Below the pieces are notes generated by a model. It had not been told where the DNA came from. It was given only the letters and a program-made list of their open reading frames with translations, and did no database searches. The position numbers were made by a program, and so were the translations under genes. From contig NZ_ADVG01000001.1 of assembly GCF_000178855.1 (NCBI RefSeq), positions 3,695,481 through 3,759,480 of the forward strand: a stretch of DNA of 64,000 bases, read 5' to 3'. Positions 7,437-16,227 of this stretch are shown here, one piece after another. The DNA comes from Ktedonobacter racemifer DSM 44963 (GTDB lineage Bacteria > Chloroflexota > Ktedonobacteria > Ktedonobacterales > Ktedonobacteraceae). The stretch's first letter is position 1. Each line of letters begins with the position of its first letter.

Positions 7437-8273
7437 TTACTTCCTCCTGCCCGCATTGCGACGGCGAACAATGAAGCGATTGGTTCTCTTGTTCCGACGA
7501 GTCTTGAAGCCCATTGCAGGCTTGCCCCAGGGAGTCTGTGGCTTACCACCAATGGGGGCACGGCCTTCACCACCACCATGAGGATGGTCTCGTGGGTTCA
7601 TTACCGAACCGCGAACGGTCGGACGGCGCCCCATATGGCGCGAACGACCGGCCTTACCGATGCTTACATTCTCGTGATCAAGGTTACCAACCTGGCCAAT
7701 GGTCGCCATGCACAGAATATGCACATTGCGCAGCTCTCCAGAGGGGAGGCGCAACAAGGCGTAATCGCCCTCTTTCGCCATCAACTGGATGCCGACACCA
7801 GCGCCACGTGCCAGCTGACCACCGCGGCCACGCTCCATCTCCACGTTATGAACCGTGGTACCGGTCGGGATGTTCTTGAGGGGCAGGGCGTTACCAACGC
7901 GGATATCCGCTTCAGGGCCAGCCTCTACACGATCCCCAACCTTAAGGCCCAGAGGAGCAATGATGTAGCGCTTCTCGCCATCTAGATAATGCAACAGAGC
8001 AATATTGGCAGAGCGGTTTGGATCATATTCGATCGCCGCGACCCGAGCCGGGACACCAAACTTGTTGCGCTTAAAATCGATGATACGATACGCACGCTTT
8101 GCACCACCGCCACGATGGCGGGTCGTAATTTTACCCTGATTGTTGCGACCAGAATGCTTCTTCAGCGAAACAGTCAGCGACTTCTCAGGCTTTGTCTTTG
8201 TAATCTCCTCGAATGTCGAGACGGACATGCCACGACGCCCAGGAGACGTTGGTCGATACTGTCTGATTGGCAT
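7437..8273 (-). CDS. rplB: 50S ribosomal protein L2
   Basis: This is a 278-residue L2. It has the N-terminal PTSPGRRGMSVSTFEEIT segment, the RHRGGGAKRAYRIIDFKR RNA-binding block and the C-terminal PRDHPHGGGEGRAPIGGKP motif, whose histidine lies near the peptidyl-transferase centre. L2 is needed for subunit joining and peptide bond formation. Gene order rplW-rplB-rpsS is standard. Length matches the family. Confidence 0.98.
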   Translation of the reverse strand: MPIRQYRPTSPGRRGMSVSTFEEITKTKPEKSLTVSLKKHSGRNNQGKITTRHRGGGAKRAYRIIDFKRNKFGVPARVAAIEYDPNRSANIALLHYLDGEKRYIIAPLGLKVGDRVEAGPEADIRVGNALPLKNIPTGTTVHNVEMERGRGGQLARGAGVGIQLMAKEGDYALLRLPSGELRNVHILCMATIGQVGNLDHENVSIGKAGRSRHMGRRPTVRGSVMNPRDHPHGGGEGRAPIGGKPQTPWGKPAMGFKTRRNKRTNRFIVRRRNAGRRK

Positions 8274-8285
8274 CTCTTATATCCC

Positions 8286-8582
8286 TTACGCCTTCATTGC
8301 GTCGATTGTCTGTCCTTCTTTGAGGGTGACAATCGCCTTTTTCCATTCGCGAGCCTCGACTGGACGCGGGGCCGCTCCACGCCGTCGGATCGAGCGCGGC
8401 TTACCAGGCATACGCATCGTGTTGACATGCGTCACGTTGACTTTGAAAAGCGTCTCGACCGCGCGGCGTATGTCAACTTTGGTTGCAGTTTTCGCCACTT
8501 CAAAGGTATACTGGTTCTGCTCTTGCAGCTTCACCGTTTTCTCGGTAATGATACCTCGGCGTAGTATCTCTGTGATTTCCAC
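8286..8582 (-). CDS. rplW: 50S ribosomal protein L23
   Basis: This is a 98-residue L23 with the typical start MEITEILRRGIITEKTV and the conserved VDIRRAVETLFKVNVTHVNTM block. It sits at the tunnel exit and is the docking site for trigger factor and SRP. It starts 17 nt after rplD and precedes rplB by 12 nt. Nothing unusual is seen. Confidence 0.97.
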   Translation of the reverse strand: MEITEILRRGIITEKTVKLQEQNQYTFEVAKTATKVDIRRAVETLFKVNVTHVNTMRMPGKPRSIRRRGAAPRPVEAREWKKAIVTLKEGQTIDAMKA

Positions 8583-8599
8583 AGTGTGTTCCTCCTCGC

Positions 8600-9304
8600 C
8601 TACGCTTCGCTACTGGTCTCCGCTGCTGTAGCTTCATCGCCAATCTTAAGGGTGGCTTCTTCAGCGCTCAACCCCTCACCAAAGACCAGCTCAATCCAGC
8701 GCACAGTCTTGGGTGTCATGACGATATAATCATGCTTCAGCAGTTCAACAACGTTGATCGAGGAGACATGTTGGACTTTCGCCGAAGGAATGTTACGCGT
8801 AGATAATACGACGTTCTCATCGCGCTTCGGCAACATCATTAGGACCTTTTTCCCCTCGCTTGATGGCAGCTTTTTCAGCAACTCAAGCATGTCCTTTGTG
8901 CGGGGGGTCTCCATTTCAAGCTTGTTCACAATGATCAAGCTCTGATTCGCCACTTTGTCCGAGAGCACCGAGCGGATTGCCAGGCGGCGCATCTTCTTGG
9001 GCACATCATGGTGATATGGATGGGGCTTCGGACCAAAGACGGTACCGCCGCCACGAAACTGAGGTGCGCGGGTGCTACCCTGACGAGCACGACCCGTACC
9101 CTTCTGTCTGTAAGGCTTTTTATTACCGCCCGAGACTTCGCTGCGAGTCTTGGTTGAAGCATTGCCTTGACGGCGATTGACCAGTTGCGCGGTAACGACC
9201 TGGTGCAAAACCGCCATGTTGGGAGTGACCCCGAACACCTGCTCGCTCAGCTCGAGCTGTTCTACGGCCTCTCCGGCCATGTTATACACTGTAGTCGAGG
9301 GCAT
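8600..9304 (-). CDS. rplD: 50S ribosomal protein L4
   Basis: This is a 234-residue L4, slightly longer than the usual 200-210 because of an acidic Ala/Glu/Thr C-terminal extension. The rRNA-binding extended loop is clear: GNASTKTRSEVSGGNKKPYR, then GTGRARQGSTRAPQFRGGG and FGPKPHPYHHDVPKKMR. L4 lines the exit tunnel and in other bacteria represses the S10 operon. No L4 target structure was identified here. It starts 5 nt after rplC. Confidence 0.96.
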   Translation of the reverse strand: MPSTTVYNMAGEAVEQLELSEQVFGVTPNMAVLHQVVTAQLVNRRQGNASTKTRSEVSGGNKKPYRQKGTGRARQGSTRAPQFRGGGTVFGPKPHPYHHDVPKKMRRLAIRSVLSDKVANQSLIIVNKLEMETPRTKDMLELLKKLPSSEGKKVLMMLPKRDENVVLSTRNIPSAKVQHVSSINVVELLKHDYIVMTPKTVRWIELVFGEGLSAEEATLKIGDEATAAETSSEA

Positions 9305-9309
9305 TTCGG

Positions 9310-10098
9310 TTACCTCATCACATGCTTCTTAATCGTGAGCAAGCCGCCATTGGCGCCAGGTACCGAACCCTTTACCACCAGCAGATTGCGCTCAGGATCA
9401 GATTGAACTATTTGCAGTTTCTTTACTGTTACGCGCGCATTTCCCATGCGACCAGCCATGCGTGTGCCCTTCAAGACACGGCCTGGAGTCGTACCAGAAC
9501 CGATGGAACCCGGGGCTCTCAAGCGGTCTGACTGACCATGCGTGCGAGGACCACCGCGGAAGCCATGACGCTTGACACCACCCTGGAAGCCCTTACCTTT
9601 GGTAATGCCCACGATGTCAACGATCTCGCCGTCGGTGAACAGGCTAGCATTAAAGCTATGTCCCAGTTCAACGCTCCCCAGGTCCACACCTTCCTGCAAT
9701 CCTACTTCGCGCAACACTTTGAAAGGGCCAAGTTCTGGTCCTGGGCGGCGCTGGCGGTTCTCTCTGATCTTGAGCAACTTGCGTACTTGCTTGCTCTGCT
9801 TCTCTTCTTCTTTGTTCTCTTCGCTCTTTGCCTGCTGGTCATGCGTCTGCAATGCCTTGCGCTGTCCCTTCAGCAATGGCAGGCTATGACCAAGATGTCC
9901 CAGTTCAGGACGGGTTGAGTGCTTAAGGGTGGTCTCTTCAAAACCAATCTGTACTGCCTCATACCCATCACGGGCCACCGTTTTGACCTGTGTTACGATG
10001 CAGGGGCCGACTTCAATTACAGTGACCGGAATGACGGTGCCGTTTTGGCCAAACACCTGGGTCATGCCGACCTTCCTGCCCAACAATGCATCTAGCAT
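9310..10098 (-). CDS. rplC: 50S ribosomal protein L3 with charged insertion
   Basis: The L3 core is intact: MLDALLGRKVGMTQVFGQNG at the start and the GVKRHGFRGGPRTHGQSD and APGSIGSGTTPGRVLKGTRM blocks near the catalytic centre. Between about residues 75 and 120 lies an insertion rich in Gln, Glu, Lys and Arg (for example QQAKSEENKEEEKQSKQ). This brings the protein to 262 residues against about 210. The insertion looks like a solvent-exposed charged helix (inference). A 237-bp spacer separates it from rpsJ. Confidence 0.95.
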   Translation of the reverse strand: MLDALLGRKVGMTQVFGQNGTVIPVTVIEVGPCIVTQVKTVARDGYEAVQIGFEETTLKHSTRPELGHLGHSLPLLKGQRKALQTHDQQAKSEENKEEEKQSKQVRKLLKIRENRQRRPGPELGPFKVLREVGLQEGVDLGSVELGHSFNASLFTDGEIVDIVGITKGKGFQGGVKRHGFRGGPRTHGQSDRLRAPGSIGSGTTPGRVLKGTRMAGRMGNARVTVKKLQIVQSDPERNLLVVKGSVPGANGGLLTIKKHVMR

Positions 10099-10335
10099 AT
10101 TCTTTTACCTCTTCATACTGTAGGCATCTGAATACTCAGTCCACCAGCGTCTCTCGTGTTAAGAGATCGAGCATTAACGCTCTTTTTCCACCCTCCATGT
10201 CTCACAAAAAGACACACAAAATGGTTCCCATCCCTGCAACGATGGCTTTCTCGCGCTTCTTCAGATGACCTCGCTGCTCACACAGCCTCTGGCAAGTCTT
10301 TAAGATGAGTGCTTCGCTTGCCAGATGCTCATAAG
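10099..10335 (-). other. Spacer between rpsJ and rplC with hairpins
   Basis: This is 237 bp without a gene, whereas rpsJ and rplC are usually nearly adjacent. The minus strand contains a CTGGCAAG...CTTGCCAG stem just after the rpsJ stop and a TCTCTTAACACGAGAGA hairpin. They may tune downstream expression; no known leader motif is recognised. Confidence 0.5.
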
Positions 10336-10653
10336 CTAGAGCTTGATCTCAATGTCTACGCCTGCGGGCAGATTCAAATGAGTCAGGGCCTCGACAGTCT
10401 TGTTGGTATGATCGACGATGTCAATCAAACGCTTGTGCGTGCGAATCTCGAACTGGTCGCGTGCATCCTTATCAATGAAGGGTGAGCGCATAACCGTGTA
10501 TTTCTCGATTTTCGTAGGCAGTGGCACTGGCCCCGAAACGCGTGCGCCAGTGCGCTGGGCAGCATCCACAATCTGCATCGCAGACTGGTCGAGAATGCGG
10601 TGGTCAAACGCCTTCAGGCGAATGCGGATGCGCTGTTTTGATCCCGTAGCCAT
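10336..10653 (-). CDS. rpsJ: 30S ribosomal protein S10 (NusE)
   Basis: This is a 105-residue S10 with the signature GPVPLPTKIEKYTVMRSPF and the flanking IRIRLKAFDHRILDQSA and HKRLIDIVDHTNKTVEAL segments. S10 is part of the 30S head and, as NusE, of transcription antitermination complexes. It follows tuf by 81 nt. A perfect 10-bp hairpin with a 4-nt loop lies in that spacer. Confidence 0.98.
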   Translation of the reverse strand: MATGSKQRIRIRLKAFDHRILDQSAMQIVDAAQRTGARVSGPVPLPTKIEKYTVMRSPFIDKDARDQFEIRTHKRLIDIVDHTNKTVEALTHLNLPAGVDIEIKL

Positions 10654-10686
10654 GAATACTTTTCTCCTGACAGGTTCCCAACAGCC

Positions 10687-10710
10687 AGAGAGGCTGTTAC
10701 CAGCCTCTCT
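10687..10710 (-). terminator. Hairpin between tuf and rpsJ
   Basis: A perfect 10-bp stem (AGAGAGGCTG with CAGCCTCTCT) closes a 4-nt loop. On the minus strand no T-run follows, so it may be an attenuator, processing or mRNA-stability hairpin rather than a strong terminator. Confidence 0.55.
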
Positions 10711-10734
10711 TTTGCTATAGGGTTCTCCCTGATC

Positions 10735-11940
10735 TTATGCAAGAACCTTGGTGCAGATGCCAGCACCGACGGTACGACCGCCTTCGCGAATGGCGAACTT
10801 CACGCCCTCTTCCATCGCGACCGGCTGGATCAACTCGACCGTCATCTCAATGTTATCACCAGGCATCACCATCTCCACGCCTTCAGGCAGCTTGATCGAT
10901 CCCGTCACGTCCGTGGTACGGACGTAGAACTGAGGGCGATAGCCGTTGAAGAATGGCGTATGGCGGCCACCCTCTTCTTTCGAGAGGACGTAGACCTGCG
11001 CCAGGAAGTTCTTATGCGGCTTGATCGAACCCGGCTTGGCCAGCACCTGGCCGCGCTCGATGTCCGCACGCTCAATACCACGCAGCAGACAACCAACGTT
11101 GTCGCCCGCCTGGCCCTCATCCAGCGTCTTCTGGAACATCTCCACACCCGTGACAACCACGGTGCGGGTCTCTTCCTTCATGCCGATGATCTCAATGTTC
11201 TCGCCTACCTTGACGATACCACGCTCGATACGACCCGTAGCCACGGTACCGCGACCCTTAATGCCGAAGACGTCTTCCACTGGCATCAGGAACGGCTTGT
11301 CGGTCGCGCGAGGAGGCGTGGGAATGTAGGAGTCCACCGCATCCATCAGCTCCCAGATGCACTTGGCTGCCTCGTCGTTGCGCGAGAGGTCGCCTTTGCT
11401 CTCCAGGGCTTTGAGCGCCGAACCGCGGATGATAGGAACATCGTCGCCAGGGAACTGGTACTTCGAGAGCAACTCCCGAACTTCCAGCTCGACCAGCTCA
11501 AGCAGTTCCTCGTCTTCCATCATGTCGATTTTGTTGAGGAAGACCACCATCGCGGGAACCTCAACCTGCTGCGCCAGCAGGACGTGCTCGCGCGTCTGAG
11601 GCATAGGGCCATCAGGAGCACTCACGACCAGGATCGCGCCATCCATCTGCGCGGCACCGGTGATCATGTTCTTGATGTAGTCAGCGTGACCGGGGCAGTC
11701 CACGTGAGCGTAGTGGCGCTTCTCGGTCTGGTACTCCAGGTGCGCGATTGAGATGGTGATACCACGCTCGCGCTCCTCGGGGGCCTTGTCGATCTGGTCG
11801 AAGGCGGTATATTTCGCAAGCTGAGCGGAGGCCAGGGTATGGGTGATGGCCGCGGTCAGGGTCGTCTTGCCGTGGTCGATGTGACCAATCGTACCCACGT
11901 TAACGTGGGGCTTTGTGCGCTCAAACTTCTGTTTTGCCAT
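10735..11940 (-). CDS. tuf: Elongation factor Tu
   Basis: EF-Tu delivers aminoacyl-tRNA to the ribosomal A site as a GTPase. The 401-residue protein shows G1 GHIDHGKT, the switch I/G2 region with RGITISIAHLEYQT, G3 DCPGHADY, G4 NKID and G5 SALKAL, followed by the two beta-barrel domains (GRIERGIVKVG and the C-terminal FAIREGGRTVGAG). Length and motifs are normal. It stands between fusA and rpsJ, the classical str-S10 junction. It is preceded by a 498-bp gap with a candidate promoter. Confidence 0.98.
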   Translation of the reverse strand: MAKQKFERTKPHVNVGTIGHIDHGKTTLTAAITHTLASAQLAKYTAFDQIDKAPEERERGITISIAHLEYQTEKRHYAHVDCPGHADYIKNMITGAAQMDGAILVVSAPDGPMPQTREHVLLAQQVEVPAMVVFLNKIDMMEDEELLELVELEVRELLSKYQFPGDDVPIIRGSALKALESKGDLSRNDEAAKCIWELMDAVDSYIPTPPRATDKPFLMPVEDVFGIKGRGTVATGRIERGIVKVGENIEIIGMKEETRTVVVTGVEMFQKTLDEGQAGDNVGCLLRGIERADIERGQVLAKPGSIKPHKNFLAQVYVLSKEEGGRHTPFFNGYRPQFYVRTTDVTGSIKLPEGVEMVMPGDNIEMTVELIQPVAMEEGVKFAIREGGRTVGAGICTKVLA

Positions 11941-12093
11941 GTTTTATCCTCTTAATTTTTTCCATCCCCTACTTTACCGTAGGAGTTTATCTTCTCAGTG
12001 CAGACTCATGCCCTGGCCCGGTAGGCCTGTCCCTGAGTTCGGCACCGGGCAGGTCCTTCTACATCCTACCTTTTCCAATCAGGTAGTCTCTCC

Positions 12094-12175
12094 TTATGCG
12101 GAAACCAACGTCACTTCCGTGCCTAGCGCTTCCCCCATTCGGGGACAAGCGCGCTCAGGTTTCCGATAGGTAGTA
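12094..12175 (+). repeat. Dispersed palindromic repeat, copy A
   Basis: About 80 bp, bounded by the inverted ends CGGAAACC and GGTTTCCG, with a core that includes TAGCGCTTCCCCCATTCGGG. Copy B (15181-15278) is in the opposite orientation with only a few differences plus one extra internal segment. Copy C near 26051 is degenerate. This is REP-like in size and position. Confidence 0.75.
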
Positions 12176-12295
12176 AGCCAAAACACGCAAAGAAGATTGT
12201 ACTCTTTTCGAGTCCTTGCTGACAAGTAGATAGGGAGGTTTGGGGGATCATCCCTGACTTTTCCACCACTTATACACCATAAGCCGCGTATGTTC

Positions 12296-12324
12296 AGTAT
12301 ACGCTGGCAGCTATATGGTCATAA
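12296..12324 (-). promoter_or_regulatory. Candidate tuf promoter
   Basis: The minus strand reads TTATGA, 17 nt, TATACT. The -10 is near consensus and the -35 is weak. It would give a leader of about 350 nt that carries repeat copy A. Confidence 0.4.
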
Positions 12325-12369
12325 CCACGAAGCTACCAACCTCACCCAAAACCTTTTTTCTCAGCCACC

Positions 12370-12403
12370 CGCCGTTTGCGGCGCATTGCCACCGCAAACG
12401 GCG
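12370..12403 (-). terminator. Hairpin after fusA
   Basis: A perfect 12-bp stem CGCCGTTTGCGG with CCGCAAACGGCG closes a 10-nt loop, starting 35 nt after the fusA stop. No clear T-run follows on the minus strand, so termination may be partial. Confidence 0.55.
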
Positions 12404-12438
12404 AGCACTTAAACAAATTTGACTACGATCTGCTCAGA

Positions 12439-14514
12439 TTAGCGGCTCGACTTGGCGATAATCTCGTCGGCAATGTTCTTTGGAACGGGATCGTAGTGGG
12501 AGAATTCCATCGAGTAGCTGGCACGACCGCTGGACATCGAACGCAGCTCGTTCACGTAGCCGAACATCTCGGACAGGGGAACGTTAGCTTTGACGACGTT
12601 CGAGTCAGCACGGGTCTCCATACCAAGAATGGTGCCACGGCGGCGGTTGAGGTCGCCGATGACATCGCCATAGAAGTCCTCAGGTGTGGTGACCTCTACA
12701 ACCATGATCGGCTCCAACAGCACGGGACCAGCTTTGCGGACACCCTCTTTGACACCCAGCGAACCGGCGATTTTAAAGGCCGACTCACTAGAGTCAACGT
12801 CGTGGTAAGAACCATCATACAGAGCAACTTTGACGTCGACGACGGGGAAGCCGGCGATAATACCGTTCTCCAGCGCCTCGCGCACACCCTGCTCGGTCGG
12901 CTTGATGTATTCCCTGGGGACGGTACCGCCAACGACCTCGCTGACGAACTCTATACCCTTACCGCGCTCATTTGGCTCAACACGCAGCCAGACGTCACCG
13001 TACTGACCGCTACCACCTGTCTGACGGACGTGGCGCCCCTGGGCCTGTGCGGTACGAGTAATCGTCTCGCGATAGGCAACCTGTGGGCGACCAACGTTCG
13101 CCTCGACTTTGAACTCGCGGAAGAGGCGGTCCTGAATGATTTCCAGGTGCAGCTCACCCATACCCTTAATAATGGTCTGGCCAGACTCCTGGTCAGTATT
13201 AACGCGGAAGGTGGGATCCTCTTCAGCCAGTTTGCCCAGGGCAACACCCATCTTTTCCTGATCGGCACGCGTCTTAGGCTCGATAGCAATCTCGATAACC
13301 GGCGTGGGGAAGGAGATCGACTCCAGGATGATCGGCTTGGACGAGTCGGAGAGCGTATCACCTGTGAAGGTGTTGCGCAGACCAACGGCGGCACAGATGT
13401 CGCCCGCACGAATCTCATCGATATCCTCGCGGTGGTTGGCATGCATACGCAACAGGCGGCCAACACGCTCGGTCTTGTCCTTCGTCGTATTCTCGACCGA
13501 GGCACCCTTCTTCAAGGTACCAGAGTAGACACGAATATAGGAGAGGCGACCAACAAAGGGGTCCGACACGATCTTGAAGACCAGGGCGCTCAGGGGAGCG
13601 TTGTCATCAACCTCGCGGGTCTCTTCCTGCTCGGTATCTGGATTGATACCTACTGGTGGCGCGATATCAATTGGCGATGGCAGATAATGCACGACGGCAT
13701 CGAGCATGGCCTGCACGCCTTTATTCTTGTAGGAGCTACCACAGAGAACAGGCACCAGGGAGTTGGAGATGGTCGCCTTACGCAACGCGACATTCAGCTC
13801 CTCTTCGGAGATCTCTTCGCCCTCAAGGAACTTCAGCGTCAGCTCCTCGTCGGTCTCGGCAACGCGCTCAACCATGGTATCACGATGCTGCTGCGCCTCA
13901 TCCCTCAACGCCTCGGGAATCTCGCTAATCATTGGCGAAGCGCCCTTCTCGTCGGTGAAGGTTACGGATTTCATCGTGATCAGGTCGATAAAGCCCTTGA
14001 AGTTGCTCTCGCTGCCGAGAGGAACCTGAATGGGCACAGGAACGGCACTCAGACGCGTTCTGATCATATCAACCGTGCGCCAGAAATCGGCACCCGTGCG
14101 GTCCATCTTGTTGACGTAGCAGATACGAGGCACGTTATACTTGTTCGCCTGGCGCCACACGGTCTCAGACTGAGGCTCAACACCCGCGACGGCGTCGAAG
14201 ACCACCACGCCACCGTCGAGTACGCGCAAGTTGCGCTCGACCTCAGCCGTGAAGTCTACGTGTCCAGGGGTGTCGATGATGTTGAACTGATAATCATTCC
14301 AGAAGCACATAGTGGCCGCTGAAGTGATAGTGATACCACGCTCCTGCTCCTGCGGCATCCAGTCCATGGTCGCGCCGCCCTCGTGCACCTCACCAATGCG
14401 ATGGATACGCCCGGTGTAGTAGAGGATACGCTCTGTGGTGGTCGTCTTACCCGCGTCAATGTGAGCGATGATACCAATATTGCGAATTTTATCGAGTGGG
14501 AATTCTCTAGCCAT
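12439..14514 (-). CDS. fusA: Elongation factor G
   Basis: EF-G catalyses ribosomal translocation. The 691 residues match the family length. The G domain shows AHIDAGKTTTTERIL (G1), DTPGHVDF (G3) and NKMD (G4). Later domains include RVYSGTLKKG in domain II, GMGELHLEII in domain III, the domain IV loop VKVALYDGSYHDVDSSE and the C-terminal LRSMSSGRASYSMEF. It starts 9 nt after rpsG and belongs to the str operon. Confidence 0.98.
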   Translation of the reverse strand: MAREFPLDKIRNIGIIAHIDAGKTTTTERILYYTGRIHRIGEVHEGGATMDWMPQEQERGITITSAATMCFWNDYQFNIIDTPGHVDFTAEVERNLRVLDGGVVVFDAVAGVEPQSETVWRQANKYNVPRICYVNKMDRTGADFWRTVDMIRTRLSAVPVPIQVPLGSESNFKGFIDLITMKSVTFTDEKGASPMISEIPEALRDEAQQHRDTMVERVAETDEELTLKFLEGEEISEEELNVALRKATISNSLVPVLCGSSYKNKGVQAMLDAVVHYLPSPIDIAPPVGINPDTEQEETREVDDNAPLSALVFKIVSDPFVGRLSYIRVYSGTLKKGASVENTTKDKTERVGRLLRMHANHREDIDEIRAGDICAAVGLRNTFTGDTLSDSSKPIILESISFPTPVIEIAIEPKTRADQEKMGVALGKLAEEDPTFRVNTDQESGQTIIKGMGELHLEIIQDRLFREFKVEANVGRPQVAYRETITRTAQAQGRHVRQTGGSGQYGDVWLRVEPNERGKGIEFVSEVVGGTVPREYIKPTEQGVREALENGIIAGFPVVDVKVALYDGSYHDVDSSESAFKIAGSLGVKEGVRKAGPVLLEPIMVVEVTTPEDFYGDVIGDLNRRRGTILGMETRADSNVVKANVPLSEMFGYVNELRSMSSGRASYSMEFSHYDPVPKNIADEIIAKSSR

Positions 14515-14523
14515 GATGTCTTT

Positions 14524-14994
14524 TTACCAGCGATAATGAGCGAAAGCCTTGTTGGACTCCGCCATCTTGTGAGTTTCCTCACGCTTTTTAATAGTGGACC
14601 CTTGTCCCGCCGCCGCATCCATCAACTCGCTAGCCAGCTTATCCGACATCGACCTGCCGTTTCTTGTGCGAGCAGCACGAATCAACCAGCGCATAGCCAA
14701 CGCGTTACCACGATCCTTGCGGACTTCCACAGGGACCTGGTAGGTGGAACCACCAACACGACGGGGCTTCACCTCAATACTGGGTGTCGCATTCTTCAAT
14801 GCCTGATCAAACACCTCAATAGATGGGCGCTTCTGCTTTATTTCAATGGCTTCCAGCGCATCGTAGAGAATACGCTCAGCCAGGCTGCGCTTTCCATCAA
14901 CCATCATTTTGTTAATGAAGCGAGCCACGTTACGGCTTCTGTATTTTGCATCCGGCACATCGGGCCGTCGCACCACTCTCTTACGTCTTGGCAA
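14524..14994 (-). CDS. rpsG: 30S ribosomal protein S7 (TTG start)
   Basis: S7 organises the 30S head near the E site. The protein reads (M)PRRKRVVRRPDVPDAKY, then the conserved RFINKMMVDGKRSLAERI and RRVGGSTYQVPVEVR segments. The start is taken as TTG at 14994, with GGGAGG 7 nt upstream. This gives exactly 156 residues, the usual S7 length. An ATG 21 codons upstream is in frame, but the added residues are not S7-like. The gene follows a gap of about 690 bp after rpsL. Confidence 0.95.
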   Translation of the reverse strand: MPRRKRVVRRPDVPDAKYRSRNVARFINKMMVDGKRSLAERILYDALEAIEIKQKRPSIEVFDQALKNATPSIEVKPRRVGGSTYQVPVEVRKDRGNALAMRWLIRAARTRNGRSMSDKLASELMDAAAGQGSTIKKREETHKMAESNKAFAHYRW

Positions 14995-15180
14995 TTTCTG
15001 CCTCCCTTTCAGCCATTCAGATACGAAGCAACCACATTCTAGAATTACTTCGGCCACAGTGGATAGTTTTCACATCCCACTAACCCAAATTCCCTACTGT
15101 TGCTGCATCTCTTCGCTCTGAATGCGATGTTGTCCTCTCGTCAAGCCATAGAACCGACGCTCGCGCGTCTAGCGCAAGAT

Positions 15181-15278
15181 ATACTACCTATCAGGAAACC
15201 CGAGCGCGCTTGTCCCCGAATGGGGGAAGCGCTAGTCACGCTTGCCCCTCCGTATGGGGGGTTGGTTTCCGCATAAGA
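15181..15278 (-). repeat. Dispersed palindromic repeat, copy B
   Basis: On the minus strand this matches copy A from TTATGCGGAAACC to CAGGTTTCC-GATAGGTAGTA almost base for base, with one additional internal stem (CCCCCCATACGGAGGGG). It is oriented opposite to copy A, so the pair brackets rpsG-fusA as a 3-kb inverted pair. Confidence 0.75.
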
Positions 15279-15348
15279 TGATACTTGTGTCTCACAAGAA
15301 CTCCTCCCCGCTCCGCATTAGCCAGAAGGAGTTTACAGACACCAGAAA

Positions 15349-15411
15349 AGGCGTCGAGCCTAATGATTAAGGCTATTTCTTGCGTTTCGCCTTAATCTCT
15401 CTCTGACGCCT
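15349..15411 (-). terminator. Nested hairpin in the rpsL-rpsG gap
   Basis: The outer stem AGGCGTC/GACGCCT encloses an inner ATTAAGGC/GCCTTAAT stem. On the minus strand the structure is followed by TTTTCTGG. It may be a partial terminator or attenuator. Confidence 0.5.
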
Positions 15412-15683
15412 ACACGCGGGCGCCTTTCCCTTTTCCCTCACGTCCTTGAGAGGAGACGTTCTGAGAATCATAGCCACGACGAGATAACTCATGCGTCGCA
15501 CTGGCTATGTACCAGGAGGACACCCGACTATCACCGTAAGTCGCCCCACGGTGACCGTGATAACCACCCCGCTTACTTACGCTATAGCAGGGAGTTGGCG
15601 CGAAACTTGATGGCCACTCCAGTTTACCCTGGCCTTCCCATCAAGCCGCGGCTTGCGGGCAATACTGACGCAGCCAGACCAGC

Positions 15684-16133
15684 TTAGCGTTTCCCCTTCG
15701 CTGGTGCTGCTGCCTGTCCGGGCTTCGGACGCTTCGCCCCATACTTTGAGCGACCCTGACGGCGCTTGGAGACGCCATCACTGTCAAGTGTACCACGAAC
15801 GATATGGTAACGCACACTCGGCAGGTCCTTCACGCGACCACCACGGATCAGGACAACAGAGTGCTCCTGTAGGTTGTGACCTTCACCAGGAATGTATGCG
15901 GTGACTTCCATCTGGTTCGAGAGACGAACACGAGCAATCTTACGCATCGCCGAGTTCGGCTTCTTCGGGGTCATGGTACGCACCTGGGTGCATACTCCAC
16001 GCTTCTGTGGAGATCCGCGCAGACGCGACGTTTTATTCTTTAGCGCGTTGTAGGAATACAGCAGCGCTGGGGCCTTCACTTTTTTCTGCTTTTGTTTGCG
16101 GCCCTTTCGGATTAACTGATTGATTGTCGGCAA
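15684..16133 (-). CDS. rpsL: 30S ribosomal protein S12 (TTG start)
   Basis: S12 controls decoding accuracy. The (M)[14 protein letters not shown] start, the [19 protein letters not shown] region and the [24 protein letters not shown]-like segment (here PSVRYH) are all present; the lysines linked to streptomycin resistance sit in these loops. The start is a TTG at 16133 with GGGAGGA 8 nt upstream. The protein has 149 residues against about 124-137, owing to a Lys/Pro/Ala-rich C-terminus. It has its own strong promoter inside the rpoC 3' end. Confidence 0.95.
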   Translation of the reverse strand: [149 protein letters not shown]

Positions 16134-16173
16134 GGAAAGGTCCTCCCTGTCCCTATAAAAGAATGACTGCAAG

Positions 16174-16199
16174 CGCGGATAGCAAAGTTGCTACCCGCG
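16174..16199 (-). terminator. Leader hairpin before rpsL
   Basis: A 10-bp stem (CGCGGGTAGC with GCTATCCGCG, one G-T pair) with a 6-nt loop lies 40 nt upstream of rpsL and 34 nt after the rpoC stop. It could end rpoC transcripts or act in the rpsL leader. Confidence 0.5.
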
Positions 16200-16227
16200 A
16201 CTTTTTATCACATATACGCGGTTGCAT

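Larger units (their letters stand above)
11941..12438 (-). other. Gap between fusA and tuf: tuf leader region
   Basis: A 498-bp region without a gene. In transcription order it contains a 12-bp hairpin after fusA, a candidate promoter, copy A of a dispersed palindromic repeat, and a GC-rich stem GCCCGGT...ACCGGGC about 80-120 nt before tuf. The parts are listed separately. Confidence 0.6.
14995..15683 (-). other. Structured gap of about 690 bp between rpsL and rpsG
   Basis: No convincing gene is seen. Most genomes have under 150 bp here. In transcription order the region contains a CTTGATGG...CCATCAAG stem just after rpsL (about 15615-15650), an ACGGTGA/TCACCGT pairing (about 15530-15575), a CATAGCCA...TGGCTATG stem (15470-15510), a nested hairpin at 15349-15411, and repeat copy B. 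It may act as a leader or attenuator for rpsG-fusA (inference). Confidence 0.6.

Noticed and set aside
12023..12058. 5S rRNA-like motif (TGCCGAACTCAGG) in the tuf leader on the minus strand
   Set aside because: Only about a dozen bases match and no 5S fold can be drawn around them, so it is probably chance.
12376..14322. Long plus-strand open frame of 648 codons opposite fusA
   Set aside because: It is the antisense shadow of a highly conserved EF-G gene with strong codon bias; its translation has no recognisable family and no ribosome binding site.
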